Shown: positions 1 through 11,296, numbered from the stretch's first letter. The stretch: DNA of 64,000 nt from Novilysobacter_A longmucuonensis (GCF_046600735.1 NZ_JBJMAW010000007.1:62001-126000); one strand, 5' to 3'. Numbers and translations are program-made. Notes: generated from the sequence alone by a model not told the origin.

Positions 1-941
1 AGGTCGTAGGCGTGGTACTCGCCGGAGGTGCGCCGGGTCGGCATCGGTGCCGATGCGGCGTCGGCCGCGAGGTACGCGCTTTCAGCGCGGCCGCGCAAGC
101 CCGGCGCCTGTTTCTGCACGCGCTCGGGTTCGCCCGCCACCAGCGAGAGCCGGGCATCGGCGAAGGTCACGCCCGAGCGGTTGGCGACCAGCGCGGCGCC
201 GTCGAGCGCAAGCGTGCAGTCGTCCCCATCGGCCAGCGTCGCCAGGTACTCGGCACGCCAGGCCATGCCACCCATCGGGTAGTTCAACAGAAAGCGCGCC
301 TCGCCGGCCTGCTCCGCACGGACTGTCCACTGCAGCGCCGCCTGCTGCGGCAGCAGGTTGGTGTTGTCGATGATGCTGAAGTTGTCGTAGTCGCCGATCA
401 CCTTGATCCGCCCGTCGGTGAGCGCGAGGGTGAGGCCGTCGCTGGCCGAGAGCAGCGTGCCGCTGTCGGTCTGCTTGGCGCCGCCGGAAGTATGTTCGAC
501 CGACACCCGGTGTCCGATTGCCTTGCCCAGCACGTCCTGGGTGCCGGTGAGTGGCGCGATGAAACGCTGCCCCTCGATCGTCACGTTGGACGCCAGCGGG
601 CGCAGGGTCGCCGCTTCGACGTCCATCGCCGGCGGCACGCTAGTGGCCGATATCGCGTTGCTGCCTGCCGTGAGGTTGTAGAGCAGCGGGCGCTCGACCA
701 ACGCGTAGCCCGGCATGCCCGGGGCGGCGCGTTCGACCCCGGCCAAGGCGTCGTAGTCTCCGCTGTAGATCGTGAGCCGGGTGTCCGCCGGTGCACCGGC
801 CGGCGCGGTGCGCGCATCGGCGGGACGGGCGTCGCCGGTGGGGATCGGCGGTTGCACGGGAAGGGCATTGTCTGGCGCGCCTTGCGGCGAACATGCGGCG
901 AGCACGCACGCCGTGGCGAGCAGGGACAAGGAACGGTGCAT
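1..941 (-). CDS. DUF4139 domain-containing lipoprotein, 3' end beyond window edge
   Basis: The frame is open from an ATG at 941 to the left edge, so about 313 N-terminal residues are visible and the C-terminus is missing. It begins MHRSLSLLATACVLAACSPQ, a lipoprotein signal with lipobox LAAC. After a Pro/Ala-rich linker comes LTIYSGDYDAL, then a stretch ending in a W.AEYLATL segment typical of DUF4139 proteins. The function of that family is unknown; the signal implies attachment to a cell-envelope membrane. A GGAG sits 6 nt before the ATG. It is divergent from the copper chaperone gene at 980 across a 38-bp gap. Identity as DUF4139 is by recalled family pattern; the lipoprotein signal is directly visible. 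Confidence 0.7.
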   Translation of the reverse strand, partial: MHRSLSLLATACVLAACSPQGAPDNALPVQPPIPTGDARPADARTAPAGAPADTRLTIYSGDYDALAGVERAAPGMPGYALVERPLLYNLTAGSNAISATSVPPAMDVEAATLRPLASNVTIEGQRFIAPLTGTQDVLGKAIGHRVSVEHTSGGAKQTDSGTLLSASDGLTLALTDGRIKVIGDYDNFSIIDNTNLLPQQAALQWTVRAEQAGEARFLLNYPMGGMAWRAEYLATLADGDDCTLALDGAALVANRSGVTFADARLSLVAGEPERVQKQAPGLRGRAESAYLAADAASAPMPTRRTSGEYHAYD

Positions 942-967
942 CGCGAACTCCGGTCGTGGCCTGTCGG

Positions 968-973
968 TATCAT
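968..973 (+). promoter_or_regulatory. -10-like hexamer TATCAT for the copper chaperone gene
   Basis: TATCAT ends 6 nt before the ATG at 980. That distance would put the transcription start on or next to the A of the start codon, giving a leaderless mRNA. There is no Shine-Dalgarno sequence in the gap and no recognisable -35 box at 16-18 nt. Confidence 0.4.
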
Positions 974-979
974 AGGCCG

Positions 980-1429
980 ATGATCCGTATCCGTCGCTCG
1001 ATGGCGCTGTTGCTGGTGTGGATCGCGTTCAGCGCGCTGCCCGCCTGCGGGCGCGGCTGCGATCCGGCGGTGATCGACGGCTGGGTGCGACTGCCGCCGG
1101 TGGCGATGCCGATGCTGGCCGGCTTCGGCCGCATCGAGAACGAGTGCAGCGCGCAACCGCTGATCATCGTCGGTGCCAGCAGCCCGGCTTTTGCGGAGGT
1201 TTCGCTGCACGAGACCCGCGTCGCCGACGGCATCAGCCGCATGCGGGCGGTCGACGAGTTGCCGGTCGCTGCGGGCCAGCCGGCGATGCTCCAGCCCGGT
1301 GGCCTGCACCTGATGTTGATGCAGCCGCATGTGCCGCTGCGGGCCGGTGAGCGCGTAGCCATCGAGTTCCAGTTGAAGGACGGTGGCACCTTGCGCGGCG
1401 AGTTCGAGGTGCGCGGGCCGGGCGGGTGA
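980..1429 (+). CDS. PCu(A)C-family periplasmic copper chaperone
   Basis: This 149-residue protein has an N-terminal signal (residues 1 to about 23, MIRIRRSMALLLVWIAFSAL then PAC) and a small beta-barrel domain. It carries the complete metal-binding pattern H-X10-M-X21-H-X-M, read directly: H in SLHETRV, M in ISRMRAV, and HLM in GGLHLMLMQ. Proteins of this family bind Cu(I) in the periplasm and help metallate the CuA or CuB centres of cytochrome oxidase. No oxidase or SCO gene is in the window, so its partner is not visible. The ATG at 980 follows a -10-like TATCAT by 6 nt and has no Shine-Dalgarno, so the mRNA may be leaderless. Upstream in-frame starts would lie inside the divergent DUF4139 gene and were not used. 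Confidence 0.88.
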   Translation: MIRIRRSMALLLVWIAFSALPACGRGCDPAVIDGWVRLPPVAMPMLAGFGRIENECSAQPLIIVGASSPAFAEVSLHETRVADGISRMRAVDELPVAAGQPAMLQPGGLHLMLMQPHVPLRAGERVAIEFQLKDGGTLRGEFEVRGPGG

Positions 1430-1850
1430 GGCGGGTTGCGGTCGGAGTATCGGGGCAGAGCCTTTTTTGACGCGGATCAACGCGGATGGAAGCCGCGGAT
1501 AGGCAGAAGCGGTGATGTGGTCGGGGTGCGGCGCGGCTTCGGCTGTGACCTGGCAAGGTCTTGCTCGAATCGGCGTTCGCTCGCGGCTGACGCCGCTCCT
1601 ACAAAAAGACGAAGCCTTATCCGTGTTTATCCGCGTTGATCCGCGTTGATCCGCGTCAAGGCTCCTCCGACTCGCGCGCCGACGACCCCTCACCCTCTCT
1701 CGAGGGGGCGCGAGTGGACGCTGCGCGCCCTTGTAGGAGCGGCTTCAGCCGCGATCTGGAACACCTCGGTCGGACGAGGATGCGATCGCGGCTGAAGCCG
1801 CTCCTACAGATGCGAAACGGTGTATCCGCGTTGATCCGTGAGGATCCGCG
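1430..1850. repeat. 421-bp repeat-dense intergenic region
   Basis: No gene is visible here. The gap holds copies of a CGCGGAT-rich motif: near 1470-1490 (ACGCGGATCAACGCGGAT), inverted near 1618-1660 (repeated ATCCGCGTTG), and again near 1826-1855. It also holds one half REP near 1573-1601 and one complete paired REP (1732-1808). The last copy of the CGCGGAT motif runs into the stop of the thioesterase gene at 1851. The copper chaperone gene and the thioesterase gene converge on this region. Confidence 0.75.
1732..1808. repeat. Paired REP element (GTAG-footed, family A)
   Basis: Two inverted copies of GTAGGAGCGGCTTCAGCCGC flank a divergent core, 77 bp overall. Each copy has a GTAG foot followed by a GCGGC/GCCGC hairpin. 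The same unit recurs at 5616, 27266, 37159, 41808 and 57142. Confidence 0.9.
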
Positions 1851-2500
1851 TCAGGGCTTCTCCGATGTCGCATCCACCGAGCACACTTCCCGCACCGCGT
1901 GCGGCAACGGCGCGGCGCGGCCGCTCTGGCGGTCTATCCACACCATCACCACGTTGCCGTCGCAGAACAGCACGCCGGGGTTGTCGGCGGCGACGATGCG
2001 GTGGCCGACGCTCACGCTGGTGTTGCCCAGGCGCTCCACGAACAGCTCGATCACCACCTCGCTGGGCCACTGGATCGGGCGGCGGTAGTTGAGCGTCGCC
2101 GCGGCGACCACCGGGGCGACGTCGTCGTCCAGACCCTGGCCGGGCACGCTCAGCATCCAGCGTAGCCGCGCCTCTTCGAGATAGCTGAGGTACTTGGAAT
2201 TGTTGACGTGGTTGAACGCGTCCAGGTCGCGCCAGCGCACCGGCATCGGCACGCGGATCAGTTCGATCGGCTCCGGCGTGCGGTCCGGCGGCTGCGCATC
2301 GGGACCGTCCTGCGCAGAGCGACCGGCCTGCCGGTCGCCGACGGTGCTGGCGGCAAGTTCCCTGGGCGACCTGCGCGCCGGCTTCGCGGGCGCTTTCCCC
2401 GCGGGTACTTTCCTGGCCGACGGCTTGCGCGGCTTGCGCTTGGCGGCAGGCTTAGCGGCCGGCTTGTCGTCGGCCTTGGCGGGCGGCGTGGCGTCCTGGC

Positions 2501-2504
<4 letters not shown>
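1851..2504 (-). CDS. Hotdog-fold acyl-CoA thioesterase with basic N-terminal tail
   Basis: The product has 217 residues. About 85 N-terminal residues are Lys/Pro/Ala-rich low complexity (for example KPAAKPAAKRKPRKPSARK), resembling histone-H1-like tails. From about residue 85 a 4HBT hotdog domain follows: PVRWRDLDAFNHVNNSKYL contains the catalytic-type Asp and the NHVNN motif of YbgC/FcbC-like thioesterases. The family hydrolyses acyl-CoA thioesters; the substrate cannot be told from sequence. The ATG overlaps the uvrA stop as ATGA, so it is the second gene of a uvrA operon and probably translationally coupled. The basic tail could bind nucleic acid or be a neutral expansion; this is inference. 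Confidence 0.82.
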
Positions 2505-5491
<2,987 letters not shown>

Positions 5492-5615
5492 CTGGAGCCT
5501 GCAGGGGTAGGGCAGCCGCGTGTGCGCAACGGCGAACCGATGAGCCTATCGAGTGCACGAAGTGGGGGCAAATCGCGGGAATGGAAGGTCGATGAGGGCG
5601 GAAGTGCGACCTGTC

Positions 5616-5694
5616 GTAGGAGCGGCTTCAGCCGCGATGCGGAAACCGTCCGCGCTTGCGCCGACTCCACAATCGCGGCTGAAGCCGCTCCTAC
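5616..5694. repeat. Paired REP element (family A)
   Basis: GTAGGAGCGGCTTCAGCCGC and its reverse complement flank a core of about 36 bp, 79 bp in total. It is the same unit as at 1732-1808. Confidence 0.9.
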
Positions 5695-5723
5695 TGGGGC
5701 TGCCGGTCCGCGGGTCCCGATGG

Positions 5724-5752
5724 TTGCCGTAACCCGGTGAACCTCCTACAAT
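5724..5752 (+). promoter_or_regulatory. Predicted sigma-70 promoter of rplU-rpmA
   Basis: TTGCCG (5724-5729) and TACAAT (5747-5752) are separated by 17 nt, the ideal sigma-70 spacing. Transcription would start near 5759, leaving a leader of nearly 60 nt before the rplU ATG. Confidence 0.6.
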
Positions 5753-5816
5753 TCCGCTTCTGTCCGCCCGAGATGGGGCGCGGCAGCGACCAAAATAACT
5801 ACAGAGGAATCCGGTC

Positions 5817-6137
5817 ATGTACGCAGTACTGGTCACCGGCGGTAAGCAATACCGCGTGATGCAAGGCGAGACGCTCCGCGTCGAGAAGCTCGAAGCCGAG
5901 GAAGGCAACGAAATCAAGTTCGACAACGTGCTGATGCTGGGCGATGGCGAAGGCGTGACGCTCGGTGATGCGCTCAAGGGCGCTACCGTCACCGCCAAGG
6001 TGGTCGGCCACGGCCGCGCCGACAAGATCCGCATCGTCAAGTTCCGCCGCCGCAAGCACCATCGCAAGCAGATGGGCCATCGGCAGCACTACACCGAAAT
6101 CGAGATCACCGGCATTGCCGGTGGCAACAACAAGTAA
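5817..6137 (+). CDS. rplU: 50S ribosomal protein L21
   Basis: The 106-residue product starts MYAVLVTGGKQYRV and ends with the L21 signature region KIRIVKFRRRKHHRKQMGHR. L21 binds 23S rRNA and is needed for early assembly of the large subunit. It is the first gene of the conserved rplU-rpmA pair, with rpmA 12 nt downstream. The ATG follows CAGAGGAATCCGGTC, a good ribosome-binding site. Length and sequence are typical and nothing is unusual. Confidence 0.99.
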   Translation: MYAVLVTGGKQYRVMQGETLRVEKLEAEEGNEIKFDNVLMLGDGEGVTLGDALKGATVTAKVVGHGRADKIRIVKFRRRKHHRKQMGHRQHYTEIEITGIAGGNNK

Positions 6138-6149
6138 GGAGAAGCCGCC

Positions 6150-6410
6150 ATGGCACAGAAAAAGGGCGTAGGTTCCACCCGCAACGGCCGCGACTCCAAC
6201 CCGAAATACCTCGGCGTGAAGATGTACGGCGGCCAGGCCATCGAGGCCGGCAACATCATCGTGCGCCAGCGCGGCACCCAGTTCCATCCGGGCAGCGGCG
6301 TCGGCCTCGGCCGCGACCACACCCTGTTCGCACTGGTCGACGGCAAGGTCGAGTTCTCGACCAAGGGACTCAAGCGCCGCCGCACCGTAAGCATCGTCGC
6401 GGCAGGGTAA
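6150..6410 (+). CDS. rpmA: 50S ribosomal protein L27
   Basis: The 86-residue product begins MAQKKGVGSTRNGRDSNPK, the conserved L27 N-terminus that reaches into the peptidyl-transferase centre. It ends shortly after VDGKVEF. AAGGAG precedes the ATG. It is co-transcribed with rplU, and a strong intrinsic terminator follows at 6436-6460, which separates this pair from obgE. Confidence 0.99.
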   Translation: MAQKKGVGSTRNGRDSNPKYLGVKMYGGQAIEAGNIIVRQRGTQFHPGSGVGLGRDHTLFALVDGKVEFSTKGLKRRRTVSIVAAG

Positions 6411-6435
6411 GCGCGATACGCAGTTGTATCAGGAG

Positions 6436-6460
6436 CCCCGCTTCGGCGGGGTTTTCTTTT
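6436..6460 (+). terminator. Intrinsic terminator after rpmA
   Basis: A perfect 6-bp stem CCCCGC/GCGGGG with a stable TTCG tetraloop is followed by TTTTCTTTT. It lies 25 nt after the rpmA stop. Confidence 0.92.
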
Positions 6461-6625
6461 GGGAGCAGGGAAAAGCGCTCCCGTTCGCGCCGTCGTGCAT
6501 CCTCGCTGTGCGTCAGCCGTCGGTAGATGGTCGCGAGGCGTGGCCGAGCGGCCGGCGCCCCTTTTCGACGTTTTTTCCTGTCCCGTCCGCAGCCGGCTAA
6601 ACTTCCGTCGTTGCGTCTCCCTCCG

Positions 6626-6652
6626 TTCCCTGTTCCCCATTCCCTGTTCCCC
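6626..6652. repeat. Two direct copies of TTCCCTGTTCCCC
   Basis: The 13-mer occurs at 6626-6638 and 6640-6652, immediately before the obgE start at 6659. It makes this translation-initiation region pyrimidine-rich, with no Shine-Dalgarno sequence. Confidence 0.8.
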
Positions 6653-6658
6653 GCCTCT

Positions 6659-7732
6659 ATGAAACTGGTCGACGAAGCCGAAATCACTGTCAGCGCCGGC
6701 AACGGCGGCAACGGCTGCGTCGGGTTCCGGCGTGAGAAGTTCATTCCATTGGGTGGGCCCGATGGCGGCGACGGTGGTGATGGCGGCAATGTCTGGCTGG
6801 TCGCCGACGAGAACCTCAACACGCTGGTCGACTTCCGCCACCAGAGGCAGTTTCGCGCCAGGCGCGGCGAGAACGGCATGGGCCGGCAGATGTACGGCAA
6901 GGCTGGCGAGGATATGGTCATCACCGTGCCGGTCGGCACCGTCATCACCAACGTCGAGACCGACGAGGTGATCGGCGACCTGACCCGCAGCGGTGAACGG
7001 TTGCTGGTCGCCAAGGGTGGCAAGGGCGGGCTCGGCAACATGCACTTCAAGAGCTCGACCAACCGCACGCCGCGCCGGGCGCTGCCCGGGCTGCCGGGCG
7101 AGGAGCGCGGGCTCCGCCTCGAACTCAAACTGCTGGCCGACGTCGGCTTGCTGGGCTTCCCGAATGCCGGCAAGAGCACCCTGATCCGCGCGGTGTCCGC
7201 GGCGACGCCGAAAGTCGCCGACTACCCGTTCACCACCTTGTACCCGAACCTTGGCGTGGTCAGCGTCGAGCAGTACCGCAGCTTTGTCATTGCCGATATC
7301 CCGGGCCTGATCGAAGGCGCGGCCGATGGCGCCGGGCTGGGTGCGCAGTTCCTGCGCCATCTGCAGCGCACCCGGCTGCTGCTGCACCTGGTCGACATCG
7401 CCCCGGCGCTCGGGCTCGAAGACCAGGGCGGGGCGGGCATCACCCCAGCCGAGCAGGTGCGTGCGATCGAGCGCGAGCTGGCGAAACACGACCCCGAGCT
7501 GCTGGACAAGCCGCGCTGGCTGGTGCTCAACAAGATGGATCTGCTGCTGGAGGAAGAACAGCAGGACGCCGCTCGGGCGGTGATCGAGGAACTGGGCTGG
7601 AGCGACCGGTGGTTCATGGTCTCCGCGCTGGGTCGCGAAGGGACCCGGCCGATCATGCTGGAGGTGATGGCGTTCTTCGACCGCCAGCGCGCAGAGGCCG
7701 CCGAAGCCGAAGTCGGCGGCAATGCCCCCTGA
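6659..7732 (+). CDS. obgE: Obg-family GTPase ObgE/CgtA
   Basis: The product has 357 residues. The Gly-rich Obg domain covers residues 1 to about 158 (NGGNGCVGFRREKF, GGDGGDGGNV). The GTPase domain follows, with G1 GFPNAGKS at 166-173, G3 DIPGLIEGA, G4 NKMD and G5 SALGREG. ObgE binds the 50S subunit, and the family is linked to ribosome assembly, stringent response and chromosome segregation. The start MKLVDEAEITV is the family N-terminus; the longer reading of this frame is not supported. The start is preceded by a CT-rich direct repeat rather than a Shine-Dalgarno. It is the usual neighbour of rplU-rpmA but lies behind their terminator, so it probably has its own promoter. Confidence 0.97.
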   Translation: MKLVDEAEITVSAGNGGNGCVGFRREKFIPLGGPDGGDGGDGGNVWLVADENLNTLVDFRHQRQFRARRGENGMGRQMYGKAGEDMVITVPVGTVITNVETDEVIGDLTRSGERLLVAKGGKGGLGNMHFKSSTNRTPRRALPGLPGEERGLRLELKLLADVGLLGFPNAGKSTLIRAVSAATPKVADYPFTTLYPNLGVVSVEQYRSFVIADIPGLIEGAADGAGLGAQFLRHLQRTRLLLHLVDIAPALGLEDQGGAGITPAEQVRAIERELAKHDPELLDKPRWLVLNKMDLLLEEEQQDAARAVIEELGWSDRWFMVSALGREGTRPIMLEVMAFFDRQRAEAAEAEVGGNAP

Positions 7733-7963
7733 GCGTGCGCGTCGCTGGGCTCCCTCCTTTGGAAAAGGAGGGTTGGCGAGGATGTGTTCTGGTCTGGAGG
7801 CGCAGCGCCGGGGCGGCGCAAATCCCCCTTGGCCGCCTTTTTCCAGAGGGGGGGAGACGTGCCCGGCGGCGACCGCGCCGACCGCCGACGGTGGGCACAA
7901 AAGGCGTGCCCACCCTATGCAGCCGCGCGGGCTCGGCTCTACTCGGAGCCAACGCGCAGGCGT
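7733..7963. repeat. Repeat-rich gap downstream of obgE
   Basis: The region contains paired CCTCCTTT...AAAGGAGG-type inverted segments (about 7750-7775 and 7830-7855) and a decayed GGTGGGCAC...GTGCCCACC repeat near 7890-7912, related to the complete copy at 14205-14281. Similar pyrimidine/purine inverted segments recur near 20410, 21370 and 35710. No gene is visible. Confidence 0.55.
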
Positions 7964-7992
7964 AAAAAAACCCGGCCGAAGCCGGGTTTTTT
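7964..7992. terminator. Bidirectional intrinsic terminator between obgE and rpsT
   Basis: The stem CCCGGC/GCCGGG around a CGAA loop is flanked by an A tract (AAAAAAA) and a T tract (TTTTTT). It can therefore terminate in both directions. It lies 21 bp after the rpsT stop on the minus strand. Confidence 0.9.
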
Positions 7993-8012
7993 CGGGCGTC
8001 GCCAGCGGACGA

Positions 8013-8282
8013 TCAGGCAGCCTTGAGCGCGTTGATGCGGGCGCTCAGGCGGCTCTTGTGGCGGGCGGCCTTGTTCTTGTGGATCAGGCCACGCGCGCTG
8101 AAGCGATCGAGGATCGGCTGAGCGGTCGCGAAGGCGGTCTCGGCGCCGGCGGCGTCGTTCTCGCCCAGGGCCTTGAGCACCTTCTTGACGGCGGTGCGCA
8201 GCATCGAACGCTGGCTGGCGTTACGGGCATTGCGCACGACAGTCTGCTTGGCGCGCTTCTTGGCGGACTTGATGTTGGCCAC
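8013..8282 (-). CDS. rpsT: 30S ribosomal protein S20
   Basis: The 89-residue, Lys/Arg/Ala-rich protein starts MANIKSAKKRAKQTVVRNAR and ends ARINALKAA. S20 binds 16S rRNA and stabilises the small-subunit body. It is transcribed alone, divergent from murJ across 137 bp, which matches the usual gammaproteobacterial rpsT-mviN arrangement. The bidirectional terminator at 7964-7992 follows it. Confidence 0.98.
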   Translation of the reverse strand: MANIKSAKKRAKQTVVRNARNASQRSMLRTAVKKVLKALGENDAAGAETAFATAQPILDRFSARGLIHKNKAARHKSRLSARINALKAA

Positions 8283-8419
8283 GGCGTATTCCTGGAAACA
8301 AATAAGAGAGAGAAAAAGAGGGAATCGGGCTTGCGGAAGACAAAGCTGCGCAACACCAGACCGAAAAGTATGGGCGACTCAAAGGGCCGGGTCAAGTATC
8401 GGCCCGCCGGAGGCCCGGC

Positions 8420-10036
8420 ATGAGTGCGCTGGGCGTCCCCGGTACCCCGGGCGCGCCGCCGCCGACTGGTCCCGAGCCGTCGGGCCCGCCGGGGATGCTG
8501 CGCTCCACCGCGGTGTTCAGTGCGATGACGTTCCTGTCGCGGATCGCCGGCGCCGCCCGCGATGCGATACAGGCGGCGCTGTTCGGCGCCGGACCGGCGG
8601 TCAGCGCGTTCGTGGTCGCATACCGCATCCCCAATTATCTGCGGCGGATCTTCGCCGAGGGCTCGTTCTCGTCGGCGTTCGTGCCGGTGCTCACCGAACT
8701 CAAGCAGAAGGGCGATCAGGAGGCGCTGCAGGACTTCCTCGACCACGTGGCCGGTGCGCTGCTGGCGGTGGTGGTGCTGGTCAGCGGCATCGGCATGCTG
8801 CTGGCGCCGTGGATCTCGCGGGCGTTCCTGATGTTCGCCGATGCCGATGCCGCCACCGTGCCGCTGGCCGCGGACATGTTGCGGATCACTTTCCCGTACC
8901 TGACCTTCATCTCGATGACGGCGCTGGCCGGTGCGGTGCTCAACAGCTTCCGGCAGTTCGGGCTGCCGGCGCTGACGCCGGTGCTGCACAACCTGGCGGT
9001 GATCGGCGCGATGCTGCTGCTGGCCGGGTACCTGGACGTCCCGGAAAAGGCGCTGGCCTGGGGCGTGCTGGCGGCGGGCGTGCTGCAGTTGCTGCTGCTG
9101 TGGCCGGCGATGGGGCGGCTGGGCATACGCCCGCGCTTCAGGTTCAACCTGCGCCACGCGGGCGTGCGCCGGGTCATGAAGCTGATGCTGCCGACGATCT
9201 TCTCGTCCTCGGTGGCGCAGGTGAACCTGCTGGTCGGCACCGCGTTCGCCTCGCTGCTGGTGGTGGAGGCGCAATCGTGGCTGTACTACTCCGACCGCCT
9301 GACCGAGCTGCCGCTGGGGCTGTTCGGCGTGGCGATCGGCACCGTGATCCTGCCGCAGCTTTCGCGCAACCATGCTGATGCGGACGCCGAGGGCTATTCC
9401 AAGTCGCTGGACTGGGGGCTGCGCACGGTGCTGCTGCTCGGCATGCCGGCCGCGCTCGGGCTGGCACTGCTGGCCGAGCCGCTGACCGCGGCGCTGTTCA
9501 ACTATGGCGAGTTCACCGAGCTCGACACGCGCATGGTCGGCTACAGCCTGGTCGCGATGAGCGTCGGCATCCCGACCTTCATGCTCAGCAAGGTGCTGCT
9601 GCCGGCGTTCTTCGCGCGGCAGGACACCCGCACGCCGATGCGCGCGGCGGTCATCACCGTGGTCGCGAACGTGCTGCTGACCGTCGCGCTGGTGACCCCG
9701 CTGTGGATGGCGGGCTATCTGGGCGCGCACGTCGGGATTGCGGCGGCGACCGCCCTGGCCGGCGTGCTGAACGCCGCGCTGCTGTGGCGCTACCTGCGCC
9801 GGCAAGGCGTCTACCGGCCGGAGCCTGGATGGGGCCGCTGGGTGCTGCGCATTGGTGCGGGGCTGGTCGCGATGGCGATCGCAGTGCTCGTGGTGCGGCA
9901 ATGGGTCGGCGACTGGACTGCGCTGTCGCTGTGGTGGCGCTGGCTGTGGTTGCTGGCGGCAGTGGCCGCGGGTGCGGCCGCGTACGGCGGGACGATGGTG
10001 CTGCTGGGGCTGCGGCCGCGGCATCTACGGCATTAG
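8420..10036 (+). CDS. murJ: Lipid II flippase MurJ (MviN)
   Basis: The product has 538 residues. After a Pro/Gly-rich N-terminal tail of 25 residues comes MLRSTAVFSAMTFLSRIAG, then the MurJ hallmark region ending RRIFAEGSFSSAFVPV. The rest is a MOP-superfamily bundle of about 14 membrane segments. MurJ flips lipid II across the inner membrane for peptidoglycan synthesis. The ATG at 8420 has GGAGG 7 nt upstream, which supports the longer form; an ATG at 8495 is the alternative that aligns with shorter homologs. It is divergent from rpsT, and ribF follows after a REP-filled gap. Confidence 0.96.
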   Translation: MSALGVPGTPGAPPPTGPEPSGPPGMLRSTAVFSAMTFLSRIAGAARDAIQAALFGAGPAVSAFVVAYRIPNYLRRIFAEGSFSSAFVPVLTELKQKGDQEALQDFLDHVAGALLAVVVLVSGIGMLLAPWISRAFLMFADADAATVPLAADMLRITFPYLTFISMTALAGAVLNSFRQFGLPALTPVLHNLAVIGAMLLLAGYLDVPEKALAWGVLAAGVLQLLLLWPAMGRLGIRPRFRFNLRHAGVRRVMKLMLPTIFSSSVAQVNLLVGTAFASLLVVEAQSWLYYSDRLTELPLGLFGVAIGTVILPQLSRNHADADAEGYSKSLDWGLRTVLLLGMPAALGLALLAEPLTAALFNYGEFTELDTRMVGYSLVAMSVGIPTFMLSKVLLPAFFARQDTRTPMRAAVITVVANVLLTVALVTPLWMAGYLGAHVGIAAATALAGVLNAALLWRYLRRQGVYRPEPGWGRWVLRIGAGLVAMAIAVLVVRQWVGDWTALSLWWRWLWLLAAVAAGAAAYGGTMVLLGLRPRHLRH

Positions 10037-10327
10037 GATGCACGTGGTTGCGTCACTCCACATCGCGGGCATGGCCCGCTCCTACAAAAGCGCGGCCCTT
10101 TGTAGGAGCGCCCCATGGGCGCGATGCACGCGATCGCGTCACTTCACATCGCGGGCATGGCCCGCTCCTACAGCAGCGCGGTGCCTTTGTAGGAGCGCCC
10201 CAAGGCGCGATCGCTTCTCGCGCGGTCTTGCTCGAAGCGCATCGCGCCCGTGGGCGCCCCTACAGATGTCATCACGCGTGCCTGGACATGCCCGGCTGCC
10301 GGCCGCGCGCCGGTATACTCCGGCGCG
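10037..10327. repeat. REP-filled gap between murJ and ribF
   Basis: The gap contains one half element ending CTAC at 10084 and two paired GTAG...CTAC units of family B (10101-10170 and 10188-10263). They are built on hairpins such as GCGGGCATGGCCCGC and GCGCCCATGGGCGC. Beyond 10270 only the ribF promoter region remains. No gene is seen. Confidence 0.85.
10314..10319 (+). promoter_or_regulatory. -10-like TATACT for ribF
   Basis: TATACT ends 8 nt before the ribF ATG, which predicts a very short or absent leader. There is no convincing -35 box. Confidence 0.45.
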
Positions 10328-11296
10328 ATGAGCAGGCTGTTTCGTGACGTCGGGGGCGGGCCGCGGTGCCCGCACGGCAGTGTGGTCTGCATCGGCGCAT
10401 TCGACGGCCTGCACCTTGGGCATCAGGCGCTGGTGCGCCACGCCGTGGCCCGCGCGCGCGCGATGGACCTGCCGGCGGTGGGGCTGACGTTCGAGCCGCT
10501 GCCACGCGAGTTCTTCGCCGCCGACGCGCGACCGCCGCGGCTGCTCTCGACCAGGGCCAGGATTGAGCGGCTGCTGGTGCTGGGTTTGGACCAGATCGGG
10601 CTGCTGCGTTTCAACCGCGCGCTGACTTGCCTGGACGCCGAGGCATTCGTCAGGCGTGTTCTGGTGCAGCGGCTGTCGGCGCGCGAGGTCTGGGTCGGGC
10701 CGGGGTTCCGCTTCGGCAAGGCACGCGGCGGCGACATCGAGGTGCTGCGGCGGATGGGCGCGGAGCTCGGATTCGCCGCACACGAGATCGCGCCGGTGGC
10801 GGTCGATGGCGAGCGCGTGTCGAGCACGCGCATCCGCGAGGCGCTGCAGGCGGGCGACTTCGCCACCGCCGCCCGGCTGCTCGGCCGGCCGTATGCGATC
10901 AGCGGCCGGGTGGCGCGCGGCCGGCAACTGGGCCGCACGCTCGGCTACCCGACCGCCAACCTGCGCTTTGCCGCCGGCATGGTGCCGGCGCTGTCGGGCA
11001 TCTACGCGACCTGGGTGCATGGCGTCGCCGGCCCGGGCGACGAGCGCCGGGCGTGGCCGTCGGTGTCGAGCCTGGGCACGCGGCCGACCGTGGACGGCAC
11101 CGAGCCGCTGCTCGAGGCACACCTGTTCGACTTCGATGGCGACCTGTACGGCCACCGCATCGAGGTCGAATTCGTCGCCAGGCTGCGCGATGAGTTGAAG
11201 TTCTCCGACCTGCCGGCGCTGACCGAGCAGATGCACCGCGACGCCGCGCAGGCGCGCGACCTTCTTTCGCACGACCAACGACGAGCTTTCGCGTGA
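10328..11296 (+). CDS. ribF: Bifunctional riboflavin kinase / FAD synthetase
   Basis: The product has 322 residues. The N-terminal FAD synthetase half carries GAFDGLHLGHQ (residues 23-33) and SSTRIREAL. The C-terminal riboflavin kinase half carries GRTLGYPTANL and a distal RDELKFSDLPALTEQ. It converts riboflavin to FMN and then FAD. The start MSRLFRDV at 10328 is preferred to an in-frame ATG at 10250, which lies within REP-derived sequence and upstream of the -10-like TATACT. The stop overlaps the ileS start (GTGA), so the two genes are probably coupled. Confidence 0.96.
   Translation: MSRLFRDVGGGPRCPHGSVVCIGAFDGLHLGHQALVRHAVARARAMDLPAVGLTFEPLPREFFAADARPPRLLSTRARIERLLVLGLDQIGLLRFNRALTCLDAEAFVRRVLVQRLSAREVWVGPGFRFGKARGGDIEVLRRMGAELGFAAHEIAPVAVDGERVSSTRIREALQAGDFATAARLLGRPYAISGRVARGRQLGRTLGYPTANLRFAAGMVPALSGIYATWVHGVAGPGDERRAWPSVSSLGTRPTVDGTEPLLEAHLFDFDGDLYGHRIEVEFVARLRDELKFSDLPALTEQMHRDAAQARDLLSHDQRRAFA

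Larger units (their letters stand above)
5492..5816. other. uvrA/rplU divergent intergenic region
   Basis: The 325-bp gap separates divergent uvrA and rplU. It contains a paired REP element (5616-5694) and the rplU promoter (5724-5752), followed by a leader of roughly 55-60 nt. No coding sequence is evident. Confidence 0.7.

Noticed and set aside
5753..5816. Riboswitch or structured leader of rplU
   Set aside because: The leader is short, and I could not fold a convincing conserved structure by eye.
10250..10327. Upstream in-frame start of ribF
   Set aside because: It would place 26 residues of REP-derived and promoter sequence before the family N-terminus.
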